From Melastoma dodecandrum (Eukaryota; Streptophyta; Magnoliopsida; Myrtales; Melastomataceae), in assembly GCA_029817715.1 (NCBI GenBank), contig JARUPY010000356.1:1707001-1771000 (forward strand): a stretch of 64,000 nucleotides of DNA, in the 5' to 3' direction. Within the stretch, counting starts at the first letter, position 1, and every line of letters starts with the position of its first letter. Positions 31,982-43,361 of this stretch are shown here, piece after piece. The notes below the pieces were generated by a model that saw only the letters and a program-made list of their open reading frames with translations, was not told where the DNA came from and ran no database searches. Both the position numbers and the translations under genes were made by a program.

Positions 31982-32160
31982 CTCTAGGGATGGAGATAGG
32001 CCCAAAAAGGTTACTTAAAGCTGGGGCCTTAGATCCGCTTCCACAGCAAAGGCTCGGGGAAGGCAAAAGGTGCCCCATCTGCCTTGTGGGGAGGCAGTGC
32101 TTGGGATGAGAGATGAGCCTTGACTTGATATTCTATTAACGAAATCTCCGGCATTAAAGA

Positions 32161-32473
32161 TTTTTTGAAAGGTTTGTTCTAAGACTAACAAAATGAATCA
32201 TTTTTTCTTTTGGTCGGTGGGAGTGGATAATATGCATGCATGCATGTATATATATTTTTTTTGTCACACCCAGTCTTTGGTACTCTTTCCGCCCACAATT
32301 TCCCTCCAATAATAATATGGATTTTGACTAATGCCTGCTTTATTGCACTCGTCGAGATCTAAATAGTAAAAATATAATTATTAATATTATTAAAAGTAGT
32401 TCGGTCGTGCCTTCAACTTTTTAAATTATTATTGCAAAAGAAAAACCCAAAAATGTATTTTATACTCCATCCA
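32161..32473. other. Unassigned spacer
   Basis: AT-rich DNA with an ATGC repeat (32,230-32,246); nothing recognised between the mitochondrial insert and EVE-2. Confidence 0.4.
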
Positions 32474-32635
32474 TTGTCAGCTTGCATTTGCAGTTTCTAC
32501 CGACCCAGAAAAAGGCTGGTACATGGATCCTAGTGATCTTTGTCGAAAAGGCTGGACTAAACTCCAGAAATATAACATGTACCGAAAATTCCTAATCTGG
32601 TACTCAAAACGCTTCATGTATTATAATACTATGTA
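32474..32635 (+). pseudogene. EVE-2 leader ORF, C-terminal part
   Basis: An open frame of about 53 codons ending in a TAA at 32,633. It is aromatic and basic (KYNMYRKFLIWYSKRF). It aligns with the broken copy at 3,380-3,520 of EVE-1; differences are mainly synonymous or conservative. It lacks its beginning because EVE-2 is truncated here. Confidence 0.55.
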
Positions 32636-32718
32636 AAACGTCCTAGTTGTCTCTTGTAATCCTTCTTTTGTTATGTAGAACGTCCTAGTTGCTTATCGGT
32701 TTTAATAACTTATTTAGT

Positions 32719-32730
32719 TGGTATCAGAGC
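32719..32730 (+). promoter_or_regulatory. EVE-2 primer binding site (tRNA-Met)
   Basis: TGGTATCAGAGC is complementary to the 3' end of initiator tRNA-Met, the minus-strand primer of Caulimoviridae. It lies about 90 bp before ORF1. Confidence 0.9.
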
Positions 32731-32821
32731 CCTGTGAAGCTTTCTTCTTTTTTTTTTCAGAGAGAGAGAGAGATATAGAAACTAATGCCCCTGCCTACCG
32801 TTATTGCCCTCCTTCATACTC

Positions 32822-34789
32822 ATGGAAAACACTCCTCTTGTCCTAAACGCCCCTGTCTCCATTGAGCCAAGTTATTCTTCCCGCAGATCTACTTCTAGCA
32901 TTGAATCTCTTTATGAAATTTCTCATGAGGACTGTGACACTAATCAAGTGGTTAATACTAAGCTCCCCTTGCTTAGTCCATACACTGTCTTTCATAAACC
33001 ATCTGCAGGACCAATCAGACGAATAAGGACCCTAATCAGACAACCTGCATCATCTGCCCTTGAATATGTCCAGACGAGCAAATTTAGTCAACATCCTATT
33101 TTGGGGACTCAGAAGGAACAATTTGTTTCCTTACAATTGCCTACAGAATTCCCTGGACAATGGACATAAAAAGGTTACACACATCTCCATTTTGGAGCCA
33201 TAAGACTTGTCCTGACTTATCATGGACGAAAAGGACTGCCCGTTACAGCAAGAATGACCCTATTGGACACTAGATACATGGAATATCAACATGCCGTTAT
33301 TGGGACAATTGAAACGACACTAAATGCGAGAACCGTTTTTGTAACCTTGTACCCTAACTTCTGCATGTCTCTCCGAGACCCAAAGGTCTTGTCAGCTTTG
33401 CAGGTTCAGCTGCAGCTCTGTGGCGCCACTATGGAATCAGAATCCATCGAGGCTACTCTCCATTATCAGATGGCGTATCGAGTCCAGAACCATGCTCTGG
33501 ATATAAGTATGCCAAATGATTCGCATGATGCCTTGCTCATCGTGGCAGATTACCACAACCAAAGAGCTCCTACCTGTATTCATATTCCAAGACAGATTCC
33601 ACGAGCGGAACTCTTGAAGTTACTCCCAGAAAGATGGGTAACTAATTATGAACAGGTCAAGAAGCAGACTGCACCCATTGCTCCAATCCAGTCTACATCT
33701 CCTACGTTCATAAGGAATAAAGAGGGATCTGTGACAATCAAGTTTGATAGATCACAAGAAAAGGAGCCAGCTACACCACCTATTTTCCCCACAATGTTCA
33801 TGGTCCAACCGGTCCCTAAAAAGAAAAAACCCGACTCCCTTAACAAGATTATCCATTCCTTTGATGGTCAAGGAAACCCAACTTTTCTCTTTCGGGACCC
33901 CCAGTCACAACATTGCTATTGGGATGTGGGAAAATGTCCAGCAGACTGCGACTGCGATGACTGTGGGGAACCTGATTATTCTAACCGAAGGAGCAAAAGA
34001 AGTTGCCAGAAAGGGAAAAATCTCCCAGACTCAGACAGTGATTCCGATGATGACGAGGATCAACAGCCAAAACAAGGTCAGTCCATGACAGTGGCTACTC
34101 ATCAGAACCAGGCATGGCAATATTTGGCAGATTTGGCTAAGGATACAAGGCGACCACTAAAAACAAAACAGTCAGTACTTCCCTGCTATAAGCCAATCCT
34201 TAAATGGGAAAAGAAAAATTCCCATAAGCCAATATCACCTGCTACTGAACCAACGAAGAAAGTTCCCCAGCCAGAGCCTTATGCTACAATCACTACTTGC
34301 TCCCAAGAAGCTTTGTACACTTCGTATGACGGACAAAAAATCCAAACCCATGCACCAATTATGATGATGCAACCAGAACACTCAGATGCAGATCTGAGAT
34401 TTCCGCCTCTTGAAGAATTTACTCACAACAATGTAAGGTATGCTTCCAAGATACCAATACCCACGGCAGTAGATCCGGCCGGACATCTAATGAAAAACAG
34501 CCTTGCAGAAATAGTGCTCAACTGGCAAAGCCAAAATGCCATTGCACAAAACACTGCCCTCACTACCATTTGCAAAAGAGTACAGAGAGTGGAGCATCAT
34601 TTGGAAAAGGTAGAATCAAGCTTCCATGAACAAGGTACTCGGCTCTCAGAGAAAATGGATCAACATCATAATCAGACACATGAAGTATTGAGAATTCTCC
34701 TACACACCTTGGATAATTTTGAACAAGGAAGATATCCGTCTTATTTTAGGTCAGATCCAGATGAAGAAATTGCTAAATTGAAACGATAG
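32822..34789 (+). pseudogene. EVE-2 movement protein and coiled-coil ORF
   Basis: Same product as the EVE-1 ORF at 8,899-11,175, starting MENTPLVLN at 32,822. A TAA (33,167-33,169) interrupts the movement-protein domain; the rest (33254-34789) is open through the Asp-rich linker and the coiled coil to a TAG near 34,787. EVE-1 has a glutamate codon at the first stop and EVE-1 and EVE-3 a glutamine codon at the second, so both stops are private changes. Confidence 0.8.
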
Positions 34790-36964
34790 ATCAAAGCAAT
34801 CCAAGATAACCCAATCTTGGAGATGTGGATTGACCTTCCACACTATTCTGGGTTGATAGTGTTGGGTGACCTTTTTGGATTTAAGCCGTTTTCCAAATCG
34901 TTTCTTCTTGGAGATCCGGCGTTCAGGGAAGCTTGGACAAGAGCATAAATCAGTTTTAGTACACTTGGTGAGATACCTGACTGGTTTGCAGGCAATATCT
35001 AGTCTCTTGTCATGCTTGAGGAATTCTCTGATGACTTCTCGTCTTTGGCATATTTCCTTAATAGCAAAGTGAACTGCTTGAATGATTTGCCCAACAGTTA
35101 AGTCCATGACTTTTAGGTTCTTTGCTATCAGTTCCTTTTCCACCAATGAGGAGACGGGTTCTGTCAGGGAGGATAAGAAAACTGGCTTGAGGGCATTATT
35201 TGCACCAAGGTTGATAAAGAGTGTCACCATTCGTTTAAAGTGTCGATTGATATCCTTCGTCCGATAGGAACAACATCTTCTGTTGAAGAATTCTTTCCGT
35301 TGATCATCGATTAGATTTTCTGGGCTTCCAATGAAATTTGTGTAGAGTTGAGTAAGAAAGTCTTGGAAAGGAAGGCTAATGAATTGCACTTGTATCTGTT
35401 CTGGTAGTTGGTTCCACCATGTTTGTAGCATTCCGGTGAATCGGGCAGTTAATTCAGAAAGAATATCTGCAGAGGATTGAACAGTTAGTCTCTTCTGTAT
35501 GCACCATGCATAGAAATCTTTAAATCTTTGAGGCCACTTGTCTAGTTCAAGGTCATCAAGGGTGAACTTTAAGGATCCTTGTTCCTTAAAAGTATGACGA
35601 TCTTGATTTTCATCTAAGGAATGATCAGAAGAGCTTTCAGGTTCATCTACATGTGGATTATTATCTGCCATGAGTATTTGTGGGTCCTCGGAGAATACTG
35701 ATTCGAGGGAGGATTCGGAGATTGACTCATGAGAGCTTGATTCTTCCTCTGTGTCTTCTGAATCTGCAGAGGTTTGCAAAGAAACTGATTTTCCTGGAGT
35801 TTTTGTCAGAAACATGTATGGACTTTCATCTATGTGCTTATTGGTTTGATGCTCTGTGAACTGATGTAACATATCAGGTTCGCTTGGCCAGGATATGGAG
35901 CTGGCCATGGAAGAGTCACTACTGTAATGGTTTTGTGGAGGAGCGGGCTTCAACCAATGCGGAATAGAAATCTGAGGGTTACTCAGCAATCTGTCTTCTT
36001 TGATTAATAATTGCTGGGTTGGCATAGGAAGACTAAAAGATCCTGTAGGACTTGGAGAACGTTGTGGTCGGGAGGAGCTGGGAAATTTTTTCTTTCCTGC
36101 TCTGATGTCGTCCTTTCTGCGTTCTTCTTTTTTCTGCTTTCGAACTATTTCTCTGATATCCGCAATATCTCTTTTTTCTGGGTTACCGAAGAGATTATGT
36201 CCTTTGGCATGCTCTTGAAGAGGAGAATAAGAGCTATGTCGTCCAAAGTTCATGAAATCTGATGCTTTGGAGATTGGGTTATCTTGGATTGCTTTGATCT
36301 GTCGTTTCAATTTAGCAATTTCTTCATCTGGATCTGACCTAAAATAAGACGGATATCTTCCTTGTTCAAAATTATCCAAGGTGTGTAGGAGAATTCTCAA
36401 TACTTCATGTGTCTGATTATGATGTTGATCCATTTTCTCTGAGAGCCGAGTACCTTGTTCATGGAAGCTTGATTCTACCTTTTCCAAATGATGCTCCACT
36501 CTCTGTACTCTTTTGCAAATGGTAGTGAGGGCAGTGTTTTGTGCAATGGCATTTTGGCTTTGCCAGTTGAGCACTGTTTCCGCAAGGCTGTTTTTCATTG
36601 GATGTCCGGCCTGATCTACTGCCGTAGATATTGGTATCTTGGAAGCATACCTTACATTATTGTGAGTAAATTCTTCAAGAGGCGGAAATCTCAGATTTGC
36701 ATCTGAGTGTTCTGGTTGCATCATCATGATTGGTGCATGGGTTTGGATTTTTTGTCCGTCATACGAAGTGTACAAGGCTTCTTGGGAGCAAGTAGTGATT
36801 ATAGCATAAGGCTCTGGCTGGGGAACTTTCTTCGTTGGTTTAGTAGCAGGTGGTATTGGCTTATGGGAATTTTTCGTTTCCCATTTAAGGATTGGCTTAT
36901 AGCAAGGAAGTACTGACTGTTTTGTTTTTAGTGGTCGCCTTGTGTCCTTAGCCAAATCTGCCAA
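34751..36964 (-). pseudogene. EVE-3 ORF1, coiled-coil to capsid part
   Basis: Open over 737 codons, this is the longest uninterrupted viral frame across the coiled coil, the basic serine-rich region, the acidic region and the capsid-like helices (RFKDFYAWCIQKRL, FRYLTKC-like end). The last 31 codons or so are not viral in frame: they read through the filler and antisense EVE-2. A frameshift at about 36,965-36,975 separates it from the upstream part. Confidence 0.75.
34818..34844. other. Filler at the EVE-2/EVE-3 junction
   Basis: About 27 bp between the inverted copies. Sixteen of them (GGAGATGTGGATTGAC) match the viral RNase H end at 5,430-5,445; the rest is unassigned. Such filler is typical of end-joining. 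Confidence 0.7.
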
Positions 36965-36970
36965 ATATTG

Positions 36971-38259
36971 TCATGCCTGGTTCTGATGAGTAGCCACTGT
37001 CATGGACTGACCTTGTTTTGGCTGTTGATCCTCGTCATCATCGGAATCACTGTCTGAGTCTGGGAGATTTTTCCCTTTCTGGCAACTTCTTTTGCTCCTT
37101 CGACTGGAATAGTCAGGTTCCTCACAGCCATCGCAGTCATAGTCTGCTGGACATTTTCCCATATCCCAATAGCAGTGTTGTGACTGGGGGTCCCGAAAGA
37201 GAAAAGTTGGGTTTCCTTGACCATCAAAGGAATGGATAATCTTGTTAAGGGAGTCGGGTTTTTTCTTTTTAGGGACCGGTTGGACCATGAACATTGTGGG
37301 GAAAATAGGTGGTGTAGCTGGCTCCTTTTCTTGTGATCTATCAAACTTGATTGTCACAGATCCCTCTTTATTCCTTATGAACGTAGGAGATGTAGACTGG
37401 ATTGGAGCAATGGGTGCAGTCTGCTTCTTGATATGTTCATAATTAGTTACCCATCTTTCGGGGAGTAACTTCAAGAGTTCCGCTCGTGGAATCTGTCTTG
37501 GAATATGAATGTAGGTAGGAGCTCTTTGGTTGTGGTAATCTGCCACGATAAGCAAGGCATCATGCGAATCATTTGGCATACTTATATCCAGAGCATGATT
37601 CTGGACTCGATACGCCATCTGATAATGGAGAGTAGCCTCGATGGATTCTGATTCCATAGTGGCGCCACAGAGCTGCAGCTGAACCTGCAAAGCTGACAAG
37701 ACCTTTGGGTCTCGGAGAGACATGCAGAAGTTAGGGTACAAGGTTACAAAAACGGTTCTCGCATTTAGTGTCGTTTCAATTGTCCCAATAACGGCATGTT
37801 GATATTCCATGTATCTAGTGTCCAATAGGGCCATTCTTGCTGTAACGGGCAGTCCTTTTCATCCATGATAAGTCAGGGCAAGTCTTATGGCTCCAAAATG
37901 GAGATGTGTGTAACCTTTTTCTGTCCATTGTTCAGGGAATTCTGTAGGCAATTGTAAGGAAACAAATTGTTCCTTCTGAGTCCCCAAAATAGGATGTTGA
38001 CTAAATTTGCTCGTCTGGACATATTCAAGGGCGCAGGTTGTCTGATTAGGGTCCTTATTCGTCTGATTGGTCCTGCAGATGGTTTATGAAAGGCAGTGTA
38101 TGGACTAAGTAAGGGGAGCTTAGTATTAACCACTTGATTAGTGTCACAGTCCTCATGGGAAATTTCATAAAGAGATTCAATGCTAGAAGTAGATCTGCAA
38201 GAAGAAGAACTTGGCTCAATGGAGACAGGGGCGTTTAGGACAAAAGGAGTGTTTTCCAT
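36971..38259 (-). pseudogene. EVE-3 ORF1, movement-protein part
   Basis: The start is at 38,259. Compared with EVE-1 a 7-base deletion near 38,033 shifts the frame, and a TGA (arginine codon in EVE-1) lies near 37,860. The remainder (36971-37834) is open and carries the second half of the movement protein and the Asp-rich linker. Confidence 0.78.
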
Positions 38260-38356
38260 GAGTACGAAGGAGGGCAATAACGGCAGGCAGGGGCATTAGT
38301 TTCTATCTCTCTCTCTCTCTGAAAAGAAGGAAGAAAGCTTCACAGGGGAACCTGGG

Positions 38357-38368
38357 GCTCTGATACCA
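38357..38368 (-). promoter_or_regulatory. EVE-3 primer binding site (tRNA-Met)
   Basis: TGGTATCAGAGC on the minus strand, about 100 bp before ORF1 as in EVE-2. Confidence 0.88.
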
Positions 38369-38469
38369 ATTCTTACGGATATTAAAACCGATAAGCAACT
38401 AGGACGTTCTACATAACAAAAGAATGATTACAAGAGACAACTAAGACGTTTTACATATATCTTTTTTTT

Positions 38470-38502
38470 AATTAGGCAAATAATTTAATTATTTGCCTAA
38501 TT
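38470..38502. repeat. Perfect 16-bp-arm palindrome, 1-nt centre
   Basis: AATTAGGCAAATAATT at 38,470-38,485 is followed after one T by its exact reverse complement. It starts about 15 bp beyond the edge of EVE-3 and is flanked on both sides by TATC plus a T-run. Confidence 0.93.
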
Positions 38503-38970
38503 TATTTATCTTTTTTTTTTACCCTCTGGATCCCCAGTTCGCCCTCCGATTTTATAATTTTAATATATTTTAAAATAAGAAAAAATACAATATCTAAAAA
38601 GTATCACCTGCAAAATATATTAAATGTTAAACTACTAAATTTATAAGGTATTAAGAACACGGTTAACAAAGTCCTAATACTATTATTTTTAAAACACAGC
38701 TTGAGTATTTGAGCAGAAGAATTTAACTGAAGAAGTCGTCCCAAATTCAACTTCCGACATGTATTTCTTTTTCAGTTCTACCTCAAAAATCTCTCCCCAC
38801 CCTCATTAAATTCCCACACCTCCCCATCTAATAACCCTCCCATCCCCTTTTCCTTACAACCTTTTAAAATACACTGCCCTTCCTGTCTTCATTCCTCCCT
38901 TAATCTTCGTCCTTAAACCATCCTCCCTCCCCTAATCATCCTCCTTGCTTCCCCCCCCCCCCCCCAAGTT
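38503..38970. other. Upstream region of the pectinesterase gene
   Basis: AT-rich, turning pyrimidine-rich (38,780-38,970) with a run of about 15 C just before the ATG, as in a plant promoter and leader. No discrete TATA box is assigned. Confidence 0.4.
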
Positions 38971-39338
38971 ATGCCTCCCAAGATCGCCTTCGTCGCAGTC
39001 CTCGTCCTCCTCGTCTTCCCATCCTCGCAGGCCCGTCTCAGGGCCCCGTCCAGGCATTCCGACTTTCTACAGGCGGAGTGCCTGACCGTGCCGAACTCCC
39101 AGTTCATCAGCTCGCTGCTGTCTACCATCGATGCCCTAAGGCAAGTGAATCAGGACACATGCATGGAAGGCTTTGACGGAACGAGCTCCAGCATTGTCAA
39201 AGGTTTGGTGTCCGGCGGCATAAGCCAGGTCACCTCGTTGGTCCAGGACCTTCTGGCCATGGTCAAACCGCGAAATCCATACAGAATCCCGAATAGTATC
39301 AGGCGGTTCCCATCTTGGGTTGGTCCCTGGGACATGAA
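38971..39338 (+). pseudogene. Pectinesterase with inhibitor domain, 5' exon only
   Basis: The frame opens with a signal peptide (KIAFVAVLVLLVFPSSQA). Next come VNQDTCMEGFDGTSSSIVKG and SGGISQVTSLVQDLLAMV, then FPSWV, the end of the PMEI pro-region of plant pectinesterases, which de-esterify cell-wall pectin. The catalytic domain is missing: at 39,339 the LTR of a gypsy element begins. The first half of the PMEI pro-region also looks short (about 50 residues between signal peptide and QDTC). I do not find the remaining exons beyond the element. Confidence 0.75.
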
Positions 39339-41611
39339 TGAAACGTCCTACAAAATTTTTCCAAACTTCCTCAGAGTAGTTCCCCATCATTTGATGGTCA
39401 AACAGCGGAAAACGATAATTCTTTACCTCCACCGTGGCATCCTCTACTGTTTTATCTCGTGAGTCCGAGCCACGTGTACTCTGTACCATCTTATTCCTGC
39501 GTCATACTAAAAAATAGTCCCCTATTGGGGTCAGCGATAAATCGCCGAGTACGCCTCACCCTATGCACATACGAAACATGAGACTACTAAACACACCCTA
39601 ATTATGTATTTCCGAAAATCCCTTTTATGCAACACACATCTTAATGGCAGAAGTCCCAAATCCAACAATAATGGTTATAGGCAATTATAATGATATCATA
39701 TAACAATTCAACCCACATGTCGGTAAGCAGCGATCTAAAGAATAATTATAAAAGCGACTCCCTTGAATCAACATCATCTCATCTCATGTATCAACACTTC
39801 GTTTGGTGCCAGGACCGCCGTGGCGCGTCCCCACCCACTCCTCCGGGAGCGCCCGGGAATCGGCAGCAGGCACAACCGCGAGTGGTCGTCGCCTCTCCGT
39901 AGTCCTCCGACACACAGTCGGGCAACATCATAAGACTTTCAATATCCAACTCATACGAAACCCGCGGTACTCATGATAAACTCCCTTGACATTTACAATC
40001 CAAAGATAACCCACTTGATTTACTCTCAGACCAGGGCCCCCAACATACTATTGCCTCAGAAATACTCAGTAGGTGGACAGCCCAATTTCATTATATGGTT
40101 ACGGTTTCTCAGGGTTCAGTGTCCCTCTGTACCATGGGGTAAGCGAATAATGGCCTCCCCAATTTCAATTAATTCTCATAATCCTTGTTCAAGGGTCAAG
40201 TAGTATTTGAGTACATCTCACGTCATGCAATCCCAAAATAAGATTTTCAATCAACAGTCATCTAGGACAGAAGGCGGGGGAGGCAATTGGCTACATTTCT
40301 ACGGGGAGGCATGCCAGTTCGTCTAGCATCACTTTCGTCTGGTCTCGAGGGGACGGCAAAGGACAGCCTAGCTGCCCACTACCAGCATTTCCCACTCCAT
40401 TCTCTTACTGTCGCCTCCCCGAACAACCACGGGACGGGTAGCCGGCTCCATCACCTCCAGAATGGCGCCGCCCTTGCATAGCGACTCCACCACTCTGGGC
40501 ACGAAGCCCAGCTGTCTTTCTTTCTCCCCCAAGCCTCAGTCACAGTAGACCCCATTTTCCAACAGGCGGGGCATTTTCAAGTCATCTCTAACCAAATCAA
40601 CCCAGCGAACGCACGATCGAAGGAGGTTTAGGGACTTAACACTAGACGACCCACAATCTACCCCACCTACCCACCTCCCCATCGTCTCTACCCACGAACC
40701 CCACAACGAAATCAGGTGGCAAACGAGAACAGAACATCACGGACAGATCTCCCACGCACAGACAACATGCGGGGCGCTCACCTGACTCGATAGCTCCAGA
40801 CCCACAGGACATCGCAGTCCGGTTCATCCAAAACGCACGATCAAACGAGACCCACGGACCCGGGCTAAGCGAACCACGACCTACCTGACCTACCCGCCTC
40901 CCCGTCGTCCTACCCACGCGATTCACAAGATAAACAAGCAAGCAAGAAGAAGACAGACGAGGGGAGGGGGTGAGAACGTACTTCCAAGACTTCGTACAAA
41001 TCAATCTGTGCTCCGATGTCCCCGACCTTGCGTGCTGCCTCTCCTCCTTCGTGGGGGTTGCCTGCCCCTCTTGTGATTGCGAGAGCTTACAGAGCTCCTG
41101 CTCTTCGAATGGGGACAGGACGATCAGGAACCCCTGGTCTTCCGTGGGAGAAAAAGTGGGTTGCCCTTTTGTTTCTAACTCCCCCCAAACGATAGGTATC
41201 TGTTGCCCTTCTTTTATCTTTTCCCCGGATCTATTCGTGTGTGGCAAGGAGAGGGGAAGGCCGAAGGATTTATCAACGCACTGTTCCTAAAATCAGATTA
41301 TCAACGCTAATTATAATTACAAAACAATTGTAACCACATTAGTTTTTCCGATCAAAATCCGCGACGTTAAACGAATATTCTCGACACCCTAATTCGATCT
41401 CGTTTAGGTCCAGGCGTCCCCTTTCCCGTGTGACGTAATCACACAAAATCGAATTAGTAATCTCGTTAATATTCGATATTAACGTTCACTGACAACGAAA
41501 GTATTAAACTCTCGTGCCACGTCGGATTTTGACTCGGTCAAACGTCCTGATTCTTTTCAACTCGTCTAGTCAAAGTAATATATTTCATTTCCGAAATTCC
41601 GGGTCGTTACA
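39339..41611 (-). repeat. Gypsy 3' LTR, complete (about 2.27 kb)
   Basis: It starts TGTAACGACCCGG (minus, at 41,611) right after the polypurine tract and ends ACGTTTCA (39,339). Its last 560 bp match the right LTR. Inside, two diverged units (near 40,605 and 40,833, about 228 bp apart) share CGCACGATC and a pattern of CCTACCC..CCTCCCC. An open frame of 201 codons (40,642-41,247, minus) lies in it but shows no known domain. Confidence 0.85.
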
Positions 41612-41632
41612 ATCTACCCCCCTTAATTTAAA
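41612..41632 (-). promoter_or_regulatory. Gypsy polypurine tract
   Basis: AAGGGGGGTAGAT directly before the LTR start on the minus strand, the plus-strand primer site. Confidence 0.85.
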
Positions 41633-41666
41633 TTTCGTCCCCGAAATTTCATAGTACATATCACTC

Positions 41667-43324
41667 TCACTCAAATAGGTACGGGTACATCTCTTTCATC
41701 TTAGATTCTGTTTCCCAAGTGAACTCTTCAATATGTCCTTGTAGCCATCGTACCCGCACCATTGGAACCACTCGGTGACGGAGATGTTTTTTCTCCATCC
41801 TGTCAACTATCTCAACGGGCTCCGTAGTAACCTGTAAATTTGGAGCCACCTCAATCTGCTCATCATGCAGCACATGTCGAGGATCTGGGACGTACTTTCT
41901 AAGCATAGATACATGGAAAACGTTGTGGATCTTTGCCAATCTGGGGGGTAAGGCTAACCTGTAGGCCACACTCCCGATCCTCTCCAAGATCTCGTAAGGT
42001 CCAATATATCTCGGGCTTAATTTTCCTTTAAGCCCAAATCGGAGGTTCATCTTGGTAGGAGATACTTTCAGAAAGACGTAATCTCCTACCTCAAACTCAA
42101 GAGGCCTGCGCCGCCTATCTGCATAACTCTTTTGTCTGCTCTGTACGGCGCGAAGACGACCCTGAATAAGCCTGATCATCTCTGTAGTCTCACGGACCAT
42201 CTCAGGTCCTAACTCTGCCTGTTCTCCACACCCGTTCCAACATAAAGGAGTTCTGCACGGGCGACCATACAGAGCTTCAAAGGGAGCCATCTGGATACTC
42301 TGTTGGTAATTGTTATTGTAAGAGAACTCCACTAATGGTAGCTGATCTACCCACGAGCCCTCCAGATCTAAAGCACAAGCTCTCAACACATCCTCAAGTA
42401 TCTGGATGATGCGCTCGGTCTGACCATCTGTCTGAGGGTGGAAGGCAGTGCTCATATTCAACCTCGTGCCTAATGACCGCTGTATATTGCTCCAGAACCG
42501 AGAAGTAAACCTCGCATCCCTGTCAGAAACTATCACATTGGAACACCGTGAAGACGAATGACTTCCTTCACATACAGCTTGGTCAATTTGGCAACCGAGT
42601 ATGTCACACTAATGGGGATGAAGTGAGCAGATTTAGTCAATCTATCCACTATCACCTAAACAGAATCAAAACCCTACACTGTCCTGGGCAGGTTAGTCAC
42701 AAAATCCATGGCGATCTCATCCCATTTCCATTCGGGAATTGGCAATGGCTGAAGTTCTCCACCCGGTCTGCGATGCTCAATCTTGACCCGCTGACAGGTC
42801 AAGCAGCGGCTCACATACTAAGCCACGTCTCTTTTCATACCTGACCACCAGTACTGTTTCCGTTGATTCTGGTACATTTTGGTGACCCCGGGGTGGATAC
42901 TATATGCACTCAAATGAGCCTCATCCATGATCAGATTCCGTAGATCCTCCTGAGCAGGTATGCAAATGCGTCCCTGATACCTCAACAAATCATCATCAGA
43001 TACACTAAACTCAGTATTTGCCTGATCCTGCAACTTGGATCGCTCCTCCGTCAGGTATGGATCTTGGAATTGGGCCGCGCGAATCAAATCCATCAACTGA
43101 GACCCAATGATCATGGTAGCAAGTAGAGGACCACTGCTACTGAATCCAACTCTAACACCGATCTCATTTACCTGCTCGCGCAGTCGCCATTCTTCTACCT
43201 CAGTGCTGGCTAAGGAGGCAGTCTTCCTGCTCAATGCATCGGCAACCACGTTTGCTTTGCCTGGATGGTAAGAGATCGTGCAGTCGTAATCTTTGATCAG
43301 TTCCATCCACCGCCTTTGCCTCAT
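41667..43324 (-). pseudogene. Gypsy integrase
   Basis: The upper part (42818-43324) begins with the RNase H end ([20 protein letters not shown]) and carries the integrase zinc finger ([28 protein letters not shown]). The lower part (41667-42536) is the core end: VSDRDARFTSRFW (second Asp), FHPQTDGQTERI (catalytic Glu region), then the GPY region (KLSPRYIGPYEIL) and a short chromodomain-like tail (VRWLQG, EFTWE). Stops and a frameshift between 42,540 and 42,820 remove part of the core with the first catalytic Asp. Confidence 0.88.
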
Positions 43325-43361
43325 GTTTAGCTCATCTTGAGAGAACAGATACTTTAAGCTC

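Larger units (their letters stand above)
30962..32160. other. Mitochondrial DNA insertion (NUMT), mosaic
   Basis: The composition changes sharply to plant mitochondrial style (GAAGCGAAGCGTAGCGAA near 31,140). It contains a mitochondrial 26S rRNA 3' piece and a nad7 exon with group II intron end, both on the minus strand. These do not adjoin in the same way in normal mitochondrial genes, so the insert is a mosaic. The right boundary (about 32,160) is approximate. It cuts the Sirevirus gag, so it joined here after that element decayed or together with the break. Confidence 0.82.
32474..34817 (+). mobile_element. Endogenous caulimovirid copy EVE-2 (partial, plus)
   Basis: It begins inside the leader ORF (stop at 32,633-32,635), contains the tRNA-Met primer binding site (32,719-32,730) and ORF1 from 32,822, and stops after the coiled-coil region at 34,817. 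There it meets a short filler and EVE-3 in reverse. The continuous run from leader ORF through primer site to ORF1 shows the gene order across the join of the circular viral genome. Confidence 0.85.
34845..38455 (-). mobile_element. Endogenous caulimovirid copy EVE-3 (partial, minus)
   Basis: From 38,455 downward: the leader end, the primer binding site (38,357-38,368), ORF1 from 38,259, and sequence through the capsid-like region up to just before the zinc knuckle, where it meets the filler. Protease, RT and RNase H are missing. Together with EVE-2 it forms an inverted pair sharing about 2.1 kb (32,640-34,817 against 36,285-38,455). Confidence 0.85.

Noticed and set aside
32719..32730. TGGTATCAGAGC as part of a tRNA gene
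   Set aside because: No tRNA cloverleaf surrounds it or the other occurrences; they are retroelement primer binding sites.
40642..41247. 201-codon open frame on the minus strand
   Set aside because: It lies wholly inside the gypsy LTR, in GC-rich DNA where long chance frames are common, and resembles no protein.
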